Source: PFL42 sp963789825 (GTDB lineage Bacteria > Chloroflexota > Anaerolineae > Anaerolineales > E44-bin32). Taken from it: a DNA stretch of 64,000 bases. Positions 39,349 through 48,454 of this stretch are shown piece after piece (within the stretch, counting starts at the first letter, position 1; every line of letters begins with the position of its first letter). The notes beneath the pieces are model-generated. The model was not told the origin of the DNA and searched no databases. It saw only the letters and a program-made list of their open reading frames with translations. Both the position numbers and the translations under genes were made by a program. The stretch lies in contig CAWBME010000011.1 of NCBI GenBank assembly GCA_963789825.1, forward strand, positions 1-64,000, written 5' to 3'.

Positions 39349-40972
39349 TTAGGGCAGTGTACCGATCACTCGGAAGGTGTCCAAGGCGTGGATAGCGATA
39401 TCCTCGTCCTCGGGATTGACCATCTGCACGATCAGCAGGATGGTGAAGGCCTGCGAGTTGTCGGTCGGGACGGCCGAGAGGACCAAGGTCTGGGAGCCAC
39501 CCGGGCCACCGCAATTCTTGAACAGATCGGCCTTGCCGCGGTAGTAGCCGTCGTTGTAGTCCGAGCGGCTATCGAGCTTGCAGTCGCCCAGGTAATCCGG
39601 CCGGATGGCGTCCAGGATCTGGACGTGGCCGCCGAGGCGGGCCAGGTCGTCCGACACGCCGAAGAACATCCCCGGCGCGTCCCACGTCCGGTTGTAGGCG
39701 TCGAGATCGGGAGCAGCCGAGATCGAGGCGCCGATCACGTCATTGCCGTCCACCCATTCCGAGCCGTCGGTGTCGGCCCACGCCTCGGGGATCTCGACGG
39801 CGATGGAGCCGTAGGCGTCCGAGACGTCGACGTAGCCTTCGCGTAGCGGGGTCGACAGGCCCATCTGGGTCGGGCACGTTGGGATCGAAGACCGAGCTCA
39901 CCGCGAGCTCACGGCCGTTGATCTGGCCAGTAAGCATCTCACCGGTCGCCAGGCGAATGATCTCAATCGCCAGGGTGTCTTCGGGGGAGTGGCCCGCAAG
40001 GATGTCGCAGTACTCGGCCATCGTCCCCTCTCGTCCGAGGGAGATGTTCTCCATCGACGAGATCAGGTCCCCAGCCTGCACGCCGGCCTCGTCCATCGGC
40101 GACCCCGACTTGACCGAGCCGACCCACATTCCGGTGAATCCGGATTCCTCATCAACGAACGTCTCGCCATTCAGGCCGAGCGAGCCAACATCCTCGCCCT
40201 CCCGCAGGCGCGCGATCACGTCTTCCGCTTCCTCCCACCCGATCGCGAAGAACTGGCTTCCCCCGCTCAAGCTCGTCTCCTCGATAGTTGACTCCAACGA
40301 CGCGACCCTCTTCATCCACCAGCGGTCCCCCGGAGCTGCCGGGATGGATGCTGGCGTCATGCTCAAGGACGTAGTCGAGCGAAGCCCAGCCCGTGTCCCC
40401 ATCGGCACGCGCCTTGGAGATGATTCCTCGAGTCAAGGTGTACTCCGGGTCACCCGCCGGAGAAGCCGGCCGCATACACGTCAAGCCCCACATCCACCGG
40501 GGCCTCACTCCATGCGAGAAACGGGAACCCATCACCGTCAATGTCGATGACCGCGAGGTCAGAACATTCCGAGACACCCAGGACACGGGCATTCAGCTCT
40601 TCGTCCTGTCCCCCCACAAGGACCTTCATCCTGGCCGCTCCGGTGACAACGTGGTTGTTCGTGATCGCGATGCCGGACGGATCAATGATGAAGCCCGAGC
40701 CAAACCAGCTCGCGTCCGGGATGGAAACCCCGGGCGCACGAGTACGTGCCATCGGCCAGGATCTGGACCGTGGCGCTCTTGACATCGTCGACTGACGACA
40801 CCGCCCCGGCGGACGACTTGCTGCCCAGCGAGACCGCAGGCTCTGAGGTCCCGGCGGGGTCGGACGCCGCCTTGGTGGCGGGCGCCTCATCACCGCCGGA
40901 GCCACCGCAGGCACTGAGCACCAGCGCCGCGGCCAGTGCAACCAACACGAACAGATGAATTCGACGTCTCAT
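39349..40972 (-). CDS. HtrA/DegP-like trypsin-type serine protease, lipoprotein, with PDZ domain; about four frameshifts
   Basis: About 541 residues. The start MRRRIHLFVLVALAAAL has a good SD (GAAGGAG) and a lipobox LVLSACGG. The trypsin-like domain shows the triad: His in AITNNHVVTG, Asp in CSDLAVIDID and Ser in HPGSSGGPLVD. A PDZ domain follows (ESGFTGMWVGSVKSGSPMD, DEAGVQAGDLISSMENIS). The last 170 residues form another beta domain (GYVDVSDAYGSIAVEIPEAW) with two cysteines. The frame breaks near 40745, 40455, 40280 and 39870; all are bridged by consistent neighbouring frames. It likely degrades or refolds envelope proteins. Confidence 0.85.
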
Positions 40973-41031
40973 TGCGATCTCCTTCTCCTGGGCATGTGAG
41001 CCCCTTGTAGTGTAGAGCAGCATAGCCGTCC

Positions 41032-41053
41032 CCCGTGAAATTAGCGTGAAATT
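41032..41053. promoter_or_regulatory. Tandem 11-bp direct repeat upstream of the protease gene
   Basis: Two adjacent 11-base units, CCCGTGAAATT and AGCGTGAAATT, match the GTGAAA repeats at 32333-32354 in spacing and in orientation relative to the downstream gene. A TACACT box (minus strand, 41014-41009) lies 17 bases on the gene side, so the repeat covers the -35 position, as expected for an activator of the OmpR/SARP type. Confidence 0.65.
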
Positions 41054-41243
41054 AGACCGTTTTAGTCACCCTATAGTACCGCTGGGGGAGCGGATGCGCT
41101 CAGACGACCGGCTCGTGGGAGATCTGCCTGGGCAGGGGGGCTGACACAGGCCGAATTCCGACCGAAAGGCTACGCCGCTGGCAAAGCCCGCCTCGGCAGG
41201 CCGGCGAGCCGATCGGGAAACAGCCAAGCTGGCGAAAGTGGGC

Positions 41244-42109
41244 TCAGGCCGTCTGGGGCGCGAAGGCCTGCCGCATGACTTCGGGCATGGCGGCGGGGCT
41301 CATGTCCTCCCGCCGCAGGATCGCCACCCGAGTCTCCGCTCGGGCGAGGACCGAGTCGTCGCTCAGGCGTTTCACGACGTAGTGGCGCTGGGCGCTCACC
41401 CGACGCACCGACGACAGCCAGGTCGTGATCTCTAGCTCGTCGCCGTGCAGCGCCGGGCGCAGGTACTGGATGCGGTGCGAGCGCGCGACCACCGCCAATC
41501 CCTGTTCGGCCAGCCGCTCCATGCCCCAGCCCGCCGCCTGGCCGGCGCGGATGCCGGATTCTTCAAGCAGGTTGAGGTAGACGGCGTTGTTCACGTGCCC
41601 GGCGCTGTCGAGGTCGCCCCACTCGACATGGTGGACGAAGCGCACCGGCTGCGCCGGCGGGGCGGGCGCCTCGATCGGCCTTCCGCTCCACGGCTTCGCC
41701 GGCACCGCCTTCCGGCATGAACGCCAGGGCCATCTCCGCCGGGATGCGAACCGGCAGCTGCGTCGCCCGGTCGACGTACACCCAATCGGTGAACGCCTCG
41801 GCCACCGGCTGACCGTCGACCGTCATCGCATAGCGGCGGCGCGACACCACGCGACGGGAAGTCGGCCACCCAGGTGCGAACCTCCAGCACCTGCTCCGGC
41901 CGGACCGGCCGCAGGTACTCGATCCCGGTTTCTCGGATCAGCCACAGCGTCCCCAATGCCCGATAGCGCGCCGGGTCGTAGCCCACGTCGGCCGAGGCCT
42001 CGGTCGCCGCCTGCTGCATGTAGCGCAGGTAGTTGGCGTTGTTGACGTGCCCGTGCAGGTCGCATTCGTACTGGCGCACCCGGAACAGGCGGCGATACGT
42101 TCTCGGCAT
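41244..42109 (-). CDS. Tandem hotdog acyl-CoA/acyl-ACP thioesterase, two frameshifts
   Basis: About 288 residues forming two 4HBT hotdog domains in one chain, as in acyl-ACP thioesterases. The first has VRQYECDLHGHVNNANYLRY with Asp17; the second has VEWGDLDSAGHVNNAVYLNL. Each domain repeats IEYLRPVRPEQVLEVRTWV / IQYLRPALHGDELEITTWL. The start MPRTYRRLFRVRQ at 42109 follows a G-rich SD. The frame breaks near 41850 and 41695. It would release fatty acids or other acyl groups from CoA or ACP. It is divergent from the multi-TM gene at 42269. Confidence 0.85.
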
Positions 42110-42231
42110 TCTGCCCCCGCCATTCGTCACGCAGACCGCAAGTGTACCGGCCAATCGGCAGCCACGGAACCCCGCCGCCTCACCCTCACACCCCGCTCCG
42201 CTCACCTGCCTGGAACTTATCTTGACAAAAC

Positions 42232-42256
42232 CCATGCATATAGGTCGGCTGCATGG
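42232..42256. promoter_or_regulatory. Inverted repeat and promoter elements in the divergent thioesterase/membrane-operon region
   Basis: Perfect 7-bp arms CCATGCA (42232-42238) and TGCATGG (42250-42256) flank an 11-base spacer. The right arm abuts TACAAT (42257-42262), a plausible -10 box for the operon starting at 42269; the resulting leader would be nearly absent. A TTGACA occurs at 42222-42227 but 29 bases from that box, too far to work with it directly. The repeat is a likely regulator-binding site. Confidence 0.5.
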
Positions 42257-42268
42257 TACAATCACGGC

Positions 42269-43299
42269 ATGCAGACACATCGAACCTTCTCGCTTTCCTC
42301 CAACACCGCCCTGTGGCTGGGCATTGCCTTCAGCCTGGTCTTCACCGGGCTGATCGCCTGGGCCGGCCAGCGGCTGGAGGGAGTGGCTCTGCTCCCCGAC
42401 ACGGGCGCCTCCTGGTACTACTGGAAGCTGCCCGAGCCCACCTTCTGGCCGCGTGCCACCGCCTGGGTCTTCTACCTGGCCCACCAGCTCACGCTCTTGG
42501 GCTTGATCTACTACGCCCAGACCCGTGCAACTCAAGTACACCGCCGGGCTGCATCCGGTCAACGTGATCGCCCTGGGCGCGAACGCCTTCTTCATCCTGC
42601 TGCACTTCGTCCAGACTCACGTCTGGTACGACGGCCTGGCGCAGGATGTGTCGATCTGGTCCTCGCAGGGTTCGGTGATCGTGATGCTGGTGTGGATCCT
42701 GCTGATGGAGAACAACGCGCCGCGGGATGTTCTTCGGGCAAGAAGGCTGCCGCTCTCGAAGGAGCATCATCCGCGTGGCGCGCAAGTATCACGGCTACTT
42801 CTTCGCCTGGGCGGTCGTCTACACCTTCTGGTACCACCCGATGGAAAACGACCTCCGGCCACCTGGTCGGCTTCCTCTACATGTTCCTGCTCCTGCTGCA
42901 GGGCAGCCTGTTCTTCACCCGCGTCCACGTCAACCGCTGCTGGACGCTGGTGCAGGAGGTGAGCGGTGCTGATCCACGGCACGCTGGTGGCGGTGATGCA
43001 GGGCAACGGCATCTGGCCGATGTTCGCCTTCGGCTTCGGCGGCGATCTTCGTGATCACCCAGATGCACGGGTTGGTGGAGCCGCGGCGGGTGCGCGGGGC
43101 GATCCTGGCGCCGTACGTCGGCGCCGGCGGTCTGGGTCTACAGCGAGCGCGGCTGGCCAAGCTCAACGAGATCGTGCGCATCCCGATCATCGAGTACCTG
43201 GTCGTGTTCGTCCTGGCGGGGCTGTTCGGCCTGGGCATCTGGATCGCCCGCCGCGTGCGGCCGACCTCCGCCCCGGCTGCACCGGCCAGCCATCCAGCA
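42269..43299 (+). CDS. Conserved multi-TM protein of unknown function, many frameshifts
   Basis: About 343 residues if the pieces are joined: MQTHRTFSLSSNTALWLGI (helix 1), SWYYWKLPEPTFWPRATAWV, VNVIALGANAFFILLHFVQT, HVWYDGLAQDVSIWSSQGSV, VARKYHGYFFAWAVVYTFWY, TSGHLVGFLYMFLLLLQG, VHVNRCWTLVQEV, IHGTLVAVMQGNGIWPMFAF and EYLVVFVLAGLFGLGIWIA. Roughly eight to nine helices with conserved Trp, Tyr, His and Asp residues suggest a membrane enzyme or ligand-binding protein. Breaks occur near 42525, 42730, 42770, 42855, 42962, 43045 and 43120. The stop overlaps the next start (ATGA). No known family can be named. Confidence 0.65.
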
Positions 43300-44819
43300 T
43301 GACACTCGCCAAGCCAGTCCTGGTCAGTGGTGCAACAGGCTACGTCGGCGGACGAACTCGTTCCGGCGCTGCTCGCGGCCGGCTACCCGGTGCGGGTGAT
43401 GGTGCGCGACGCCAGTCGGCTGGCCCGGCGAGCGTGGCTCGACCAGGTCGAGGTGGTCGAGGCCGACGTGCTCCAGCCGGAGACGCTGCGGCAGGCGTTG
43501 GCCGGCGTCAGCGCCGCCTACTACCTGATCCACAGCATGCGCGCCGGTGGATCCTTCCACGAACGCGATCACCAGGCGGCGCTTGATTTCGGCGAGGCGG
43601 CGCGCCAGGCGGGCGTCGAGCGCATCGATCTACCTCGGCGGGATGGGGGATCCCAACGCCGACTTATCGCAGCACCTGCGCTCGAGGCAGGAGACCGGGG
43701 AGATGCTGGCGCGGGCCGGCGTCCCAGTGACCGAGTTCCGGGCGGCGATCATCGTCGGCGCCGGCAGCCTGTCCTTCGAGCTGATCCGCGATCTCACCGA
43801 ACGCCTGCCGGCGATGGTCTGCCCGCGCTGGGTGTACACCCGCGTCCAGCCGATCGCCGTCGACGATGTGCTGGCCTATCTGGTGGCGGCGCTCGAGACC
43901 CCGGCCAGCGCCGGGAAGGTGATCGAGATCGGCGGCACCGATGTCACCACCTACGGCGGAATGATGCTCGGATATGCTGAGGCCCGTCACCTGCGGCGCT
44001 GGCTCGTGCCCGTCCCAGTGCTCACCCCGCGCCTTTCCTCCTACTGGGTGCACCTGGTCACACCCATCCCGAGCGACATCGCCGCACCGCTGATCGAGGG
44101 ACTGCGCAACGAAGTCGTCGTGCGCCAGCCCATCGCCGACGAGCTGTTTCCGCACATCCGCCCCGTCGGGTATGCGGCTGCACTGCAGGCGGCGCTGGCA
44201 AACCTGGAGAGCGGCGAGATCGACACCACCTGGATGGACTGCCCTGGCCAGCAGCCAGGGTGACCGGCCGGCGCTGGTATTGGCCAGTCGCGAGGGCATG
44301 ATCCTCGAGCGCCGCCAGACGGCGGTGGAGGCCACACCCGATGCTCCTCTACGCCACGCTCAGCAGCCTGGGCGGCGAGCGCGGCTGGCTGACCTACAAC
44401 TGGGCCTGGCGCCTGCGCGGCGCCCTCGATCGGCTGGTGGGCGGCGTCGGGCTGCGCCGCGGGCGGCGTCATCCGCACGACCTGCGCCCAGGCGACGCGC
44501 TCGACTTCTGGCGGGTCGAGCTCGCCGAGCCCAGTCGCTTGCTGCGGCTGCGCGCCGAGATGAAAGTCCCCGGTCGAGCCTGGCTGCAGTTCGAGGTCGA
44601 GCCGGGTTCGCCGGCGTCAGCTGACCCAGACTGCCCTGTTCGCGCCGCGCGGTCTGTTCGGCCTGCTGTACTGGTACTGGGCTGTATCCGCTGCACAGCC
44701 TGATCTTCTCCAGCCTGGTCGACGCCATTCGCCGCGAAGCAGAAGCTTCTTCCCGGCCATCCGGTGCTTCGCCTGGGACTCCGCGTGACCCCGCCCAGCC
44801 TCGGAGCCAGAATGCGTGA
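43296..44819 (+). CDS. NAD(P)-binding SDR (NmrA-like) with C-terminal DUF2867-like domain, several frameshifts
   Basis: About 507 residues. The N-terminal Rossmann part has VLVSGATGYVGG, then YPVRVMVRDASRLARR, VEVVEADVLQPETLRQAL, AYYLIHSM and EFRAAIIVGAGSLSFE, an atypical SDR. The C-terminal third has LLYATLSSLGGERGWLTYNW, LDRLVGGVGLRRGRRHPHDL, PGDALDFWRVE and LFAPRGLFGLLYWYW, the pattern of DUF2867. Breaks occur near 43345, 43625, 44255, 44335, 44620 and 44690. Its stop overlaps the MFS start by eight bases. Likely an NAD(P)H-dependent reductase or sensor of unknown substrate. Confidence 0.75.
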
Positions 44820-46114
44820 TCCCCGCCTGAGAACGCTGTTCATCATCGTCTTTGTCGACCTGCTCGGCTTCAGCCTGATCCTGCCGCTGCTGCCGTTCTA
44901 TGCCAGCGCCTATCGGCGCGACGCCCGCGGTCGTCGGACTGCTGGTGGCCTCCTACGCCGCGGCGCAGCTGATCGGTGCGCCGATCCTCGGCCGCCTGTC
45001 CGACCGCTACGGCCGTCGCCCGATCCTGCTGATCAGCGTACTGGGCACGCTGGTCGGCTTCCTGCTGCTGGCCCTGGCGGATCCGATCGGGACCTCCCTG
45101 GCCTTGTTGCTGACCCGGCTTGGGCTGTCGGTTGCCGTCGAGTCGGCCATCCTGGGAGTGCTGTTCTTCAGCCGGATCCTGGATGGATTGACTGGCGGCA
45201 ACATCTCGGTAGCTCAGGCCTACATCGCCGACATCACCGACGACCAGGGCCGAGCACGCGCCCTGGGCTTCCTGGGTGCGGCCTTCGGGCTGGGCTTCAT
45301 CATCGGCCCGGCGGTCGGCGGCACGCTGAGCGTGTATGGCTACTCCGTCCCCGCCTTCGCCGCGGCGGCGATGTCGCTGATCGCGCTGCTCTCCATCTAC
45401 TTCGCCCTGCCGGAGTCCCTGCCGGAAGAGGAGCGTCGTGCTCGCGCCCAGGCGCCACGCTCGGCCTTCACCGTGGCCGCTCTCACGGAGGCCTTCCGCC
45501 TGCCGCGCGTCAGCCCGCTGCTGGTCACGCGTTTCCTGTTCGGCCTGTCGTTCGCCATGATGCAGACGGTCTTTCCGCTCTACGGGCAGCAGCGTTTCGG
45601 CCTGACCGCACAGACCACCGGCTACATCCTGACCTACATCGGCATCATCATCGTCCTGGTCCAGGGAGTCGGGATCGGCGTGATGACCGCCCGCTGGCGC
45701 GAGTCGCGACTGATCGTGTTCATGATCGGACTGTTCGGCCTGGCGGTCCTGGCGTGGGCCCTGGTCCCCAGCGTAGGTTGGCTGTTGGTCGCCTTCCTCC
45801 CATTAGCCATCGCCGGCGGCTCGCTCAATACTCTCGTTAACAGCGTCTTGAGCAAGTCGGTCTACCCGGAAGAGATCGGCGGCATCCTCGGCCTCTCGAC
45901 CTCGGTTGAGAGCCTGACGCGGGTGATCGCCCCCGTGCTCGGCGGGTTTCTGCTGGGGTCGGTGGGCAGCGCCGCTCCGGGTATCGCCTCCGCTCTGCTG
46001 ATGGCCGTGCTCTTCCCCTATGCCTACTTCCGGTTGATCGCCCGCCCGGCGCCGCCGCTGGCCGAGCGCACTCCGCAGGGGGCGAGCGAGCCCGCGCAGC
46101 ACACTCCGGCATGA
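44812..46114 (+). CDS. MFS transporter (TetA-like drug/metabolite exporter), one frameshift
   Basis: About 434 residues with twelve helices. MRDPRLRTLFIIVFVDLLGF is followed by the A-loop motif GRLSDRYGRRPILLIS between helices 2 and 3, FFSRILDGLTGGNISVAQAY (motif B/C area) and a C-terminal half with GGILGLSTSVESLTRVIAPV, as in TetA-type antiporters. The frame breaks near 44920, after FYASAY. It overlaps both neighbours (8 bases before, 4 bases after), so it belongs to the same transcription unit as the SDR and STAYGREEN genes and may export their product. Confidence 0.88.
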
Positions 46115-46614
46115 GCGGGTTGGACCCGGCCAGGCTGCAAGTCCGCCTCCAGCCCGGTCTGGAGGCCGGCCGGCTGGCGTTGCCACGCCGCTATACCCTC
46201 ACCCACTCCGATCGGACGGGTGACCTGTTCTTGACGATCGCCAGGGACTACGACCGCAAACAGATCTCCGGGTGGTACACGCGCCTGATGCGTGATGAGG
46301 TGCTCGCCGAATGGATTGACACGCCGAGAGGTCCCGCCGTCGACGTACATTGCCACGTCAGCGGCGGACTTGTCCTCGGATCGGCGGCGTGGCGCAACGG
46401 CATCCTGCTCACGCATATGCAGCAGGTCCTTCAGGCTTTCCGCCAAGGCGACCTGCCATTGTTCGCCAGTCAGCCGGAACTTGACCACTCCCCGGTCCGC
46501 GTCCACTTCCACAGCCACCGCCCCACGTTCGACCGGATCGAATCCCGAGGCACATTCGCGGACTACGCCATCCGCCAGGCTGGGACTAGCTCGCTGCCGG
46601 TCCCTGCTGACTGA
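46111..46614 (+). CDS. STAYGREEN-family protein (Mg-dechelatase homologue)
   Basis: A 167-residue intact protein closely matching plant SGR/NYE: RRYTLTHSD (His32), GWYTRLMRDEVLAEW (Asp62), VDVHCHVSGG (His80, Cys81, His82) and PELDHSPVRVHFHSH. Plant SGR removes magnesium from chlorophyll a. Homologues occur in non-photosynthetic bacteria including Anaerolineae, and dechelation of chlorophyll has been shown for such a bacterial protein. The residues that are functionally important in plants appear conserved. No photosynthesis gene is in this window, so the natural substrate here is unknown. ATG overlaps the MFS stop by four bases. Confidence 0.88.
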   Translation: MSGLDPARLQVRLQPGLEAGRLALPRRYTLTHSDRTGDLFLTIARDYDRKQISGWYTRLMRDEVLAEWIDTPRGPAVDVHCHVSGGLVLGSAAWRNGILLTHMQQVLQAFRQGDLPLFASQPELDHSPVRVHFHSHRPTFDRIESRGTFADYAIRQAGTSSLPVPAD

Positions 46615-46630
46615 GCCCAGGACCGTCCCG

Positions 46631-47119
46631 TTGGAACCCAGGCAGGCCTGGCGCCCCCAGCCCACTCCTCCAGCCGACGACCGGCAATCGCTGGTGATCC
46701 TGTTCGACGGCCGGTGTGGCATCTGCACGCAGGCAGCGTGCTGGCTGCGCGCGCGTGACCATCATGCCCGCCTGCGCTTGATCCCCAACCAGCGTCCGGG
46801 AATGTTGTTGCGCTTCGGGCTGAGCCAGGATCAGGTGGATGCGGCGGTGTGGCTGATCGACCTGGCGAGCGGCCGCAAGCTGCGCGCCAGCGCTGCGTTC
46901 AACCGAGCACTGCTCGAGTTTGGGGGCGTCTGGCCGTGGATCGGGCGGGCGCTCGGCATTGCGCCGCTGCACACGGCCGAAGAGGCCGCCTACCGCTGGG
47001 TCGCTGCTCATCGCGGGAGGCTGGCGCGCTGGGGAATTGCCCCCGCCTGCGACCATCCGCTGGAAGACTGCGCGCCGCCTGGCGCCCGGTCGACCGAACC
47101 GAACTACGGCGCCGGCTGA
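46631..47119 (+). CDS. DCC-family thiol-disulfide oxidoreductase (DUF393)
   Basis: About 162 residues. No ATG precedes the domain in frame; the TTG at 46631 with AGGA nine bases upstream is the best start. LVILFDGRCGICTQAACWL contains the family's Asp26-Gly and Cys29-x-x-Cys32, and LRLIPNQRPGML and AAFNRALLEFGGVWPW are typical later segments. DCC proteins are predicted redox enzymes related to thioredoxins. It follows the STAYGREEN stop by 16 bases, so it is probably the last gene of that operon. Its 3' end overlaps the convergent nitroreductase by 16 bases. Confidence 0.82.
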   Translation: MEPRQAWRPQPTPPADDRQSLVILFDGRCGICTQAACWLRARDHHARLRLIPNQRPGMLLRFGLSQDQVDAAVWLIDLASGRKLRASAAFNRALLEFGGVWPWIGRALGIAPLHTAEEAAYRWVAAHRGRLARWGIAPACDHPLEDCAPPGARSTEPNYGAG

Positions 47120-47676
47120 CCCCAGCTCCCCCAATGGACAAGCGCTTCAATGGGTAGTCTCTCTCTGGGCTGGCCCTCATTGGCCCGGACCGACTCCGGC
47201 ACGTCTTCGGGCCGACCCGGATAGCCAACCGCGATCATCACCGTCGGAGTATGGTCTGGTGGGATGTGGAACAGCTGACGCAGCCGCTGCGCGTCGAAGC
47301 CGCCCATCGGGCGGCAGTTCAGCCCAAGCGCGACCGCTTGCAGCAGCAGGCTCATGTTCGCCAGTCCGAGATCGTGTTGAGCCTTGGCGTTCGGCCGGCC
47401 GTTGGAGCGCAGATCGTGGGAAACCGCCGCGATGAGAACCGGTGCCGCGGCGGCCCAGGCCTGGTTGTCTTCGTTGAGGCAGCCGCGCGCCAGTTCGCGC
47501 GCCTCCGGCACACGATCATCGAAGACGAGGTACTGCCAGGGCTGGCCGTTGCCGCTGGAGGGCGCCCAGCGGGCGGCCTCGAGCAGTGAGGCAATCTGCT
47601 CTGGACTCAGCGGGCGATCGGGGTCATAGAGTTGCGATGAGCGGCGCTGCCGCAGCAGAGAATGGATGTCGGTCAT
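47104..47676 (-). CDS. Nitroreductase-family protein
   Basis: A 190-residue FMN-dependent oxidoreductase. SLLRQRRSSQLYDPDRPLS gives the phosphate-contacting RRS, LLEAARWAPSSGNGQPWQYL is the canonical cofactor segment, and LLLQAVALGLNCRPMGGFD and IAVGYPGRPE complete the fold. The start at 47676 is preferred because AGGAAGGGA lies upstream. Family members reduce nitro compounds, quinones or other electrophiles with NAD(P)H. It is convergent with the STAYGREEN operon and shares no promoter with it. Confidence 0.92.
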   Translation of the reverse strand: MTDIHSLLRQRRSSQLYDPDRPLSPEQIASLLEAARWAPSSGNGQPWQYLVFDDRVPEARELARGCLNEDNQAWAAAAPVLIAAVSHDLRSNGRPNAKAQHDLGLANMSLLLQAVALGLNCRPMGGFDAQRLRQLFHIPPDHTPTVMIAVGYPGRPEDVPESVRANEGQPRERLPIEALVHWGSWGQPAP

Positions 47677-47838
47677 GCTTGTCCCTTCCTGTCCATGTGT
47701 TCCCACCTGAGGTGCGAGCCACGCTGTCCTGTCCGGCCATCGCCGACGCCTGGCTGGACGCCGCCAGGCTCCGAGACCAGCGAGGGCCTCCCGGCTCGGC
47801 TCAGCCCGATCGCCAACGCGCAGCCCGGCGAGCCAAGG

Positions 47839-48376
47839 CTAGGTGGAGAAGAGAGCGGGCCAGACGAGTGCATCCAGCATCCCGGTATGCAGCGCCAGGG
47901 CGACGCTCCCGATCAGCGCCAGCCGGTGCGCCCACTTCGGGTGCTTCGGGTGCACAAGGCTCGAACGCGATCACCATACCCAGCGCCGCCAGGCCGACGA
48001 TCGCCAGGGCCAATCGGATTCCGAACCACAGCGCACTGGAAGGCTGGTCGATCATCCTCCAGGTCAACGGCATCCAGAGGGCGGACGGGACCAGAATACC
48101 CAGGTACAGCCCGTTGAACGCCGGGAAAGCTGCGCGCCTCTCTATCCGCGCCTCAACCGGATCCAATCGCACCAGAAGGAAGTAGGTGAAGCCAAGGTAG
48201 CCCGCCGCCGCCAGGAGCATGCCGGTGGTGTAGACGGTGCGCAGCTCCGGTGGCACGCCTCCCCACAACGCCTCACCTTCCCCAGGATGGCTCATCAGGC
48301 CGAAGGCGTAGCTGCCCAGCACCGCCGTCCCGCCGAGCAGGTTGATCCACAGCATGGCCCGCTTCTGGGGGTACAT
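47839..48376 (-). CDS. Membrane protein of unknown function, one frameshift near the 3' end
   Basis: About 179 residues with five helices: MLWINLLGGTAVLGSYAFGL, VYTTGMLLAAAGYLGFTYFL, AAFPAFNGLYLGILVPSALW, SALWFGIRLALAIVGLAALG and, after a break near 47957, LALIGSVALALHTGMLDALV. The last helix in the shifted frame fits much better than the Arg-rich continuation of the first frame, and ends in PALFST at a TAG (47839). An alternative start exists at 48418. No family is recognised. It is divergent from the DsbA-like gene. Confidence 0.65.
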
Positions 48377-48442
48377 CCCTCGCTCACCTGCGCCGTCGGT
48401 CGTGGGCTGATTGTACATGCCCGGCCGGGCGCGGCGGGTTGA

Positions 48443-48448
48443 TATAAT
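48443..48448 (+). promoter_or_regulatory. -10 element upstream of the DsbA-like gene
   Basis: Perfect TATAAT seven bases before an ATG at 48455; no matching -35 box at 16-18 bases. If used, the mRNA would be almost leaderless. Confidence 0.5.
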
Positions 48449-48454
48449 CGCCCT

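Noticed and set aside
42222..42262. Simple sigma-70 promoter TTGACA...TACAAT before the STAYGREEN operon
   Set aside because: The spacing is 29 bases, too long for a standard promoter. Reported instead as an inverted repeat with a separate -10 box.
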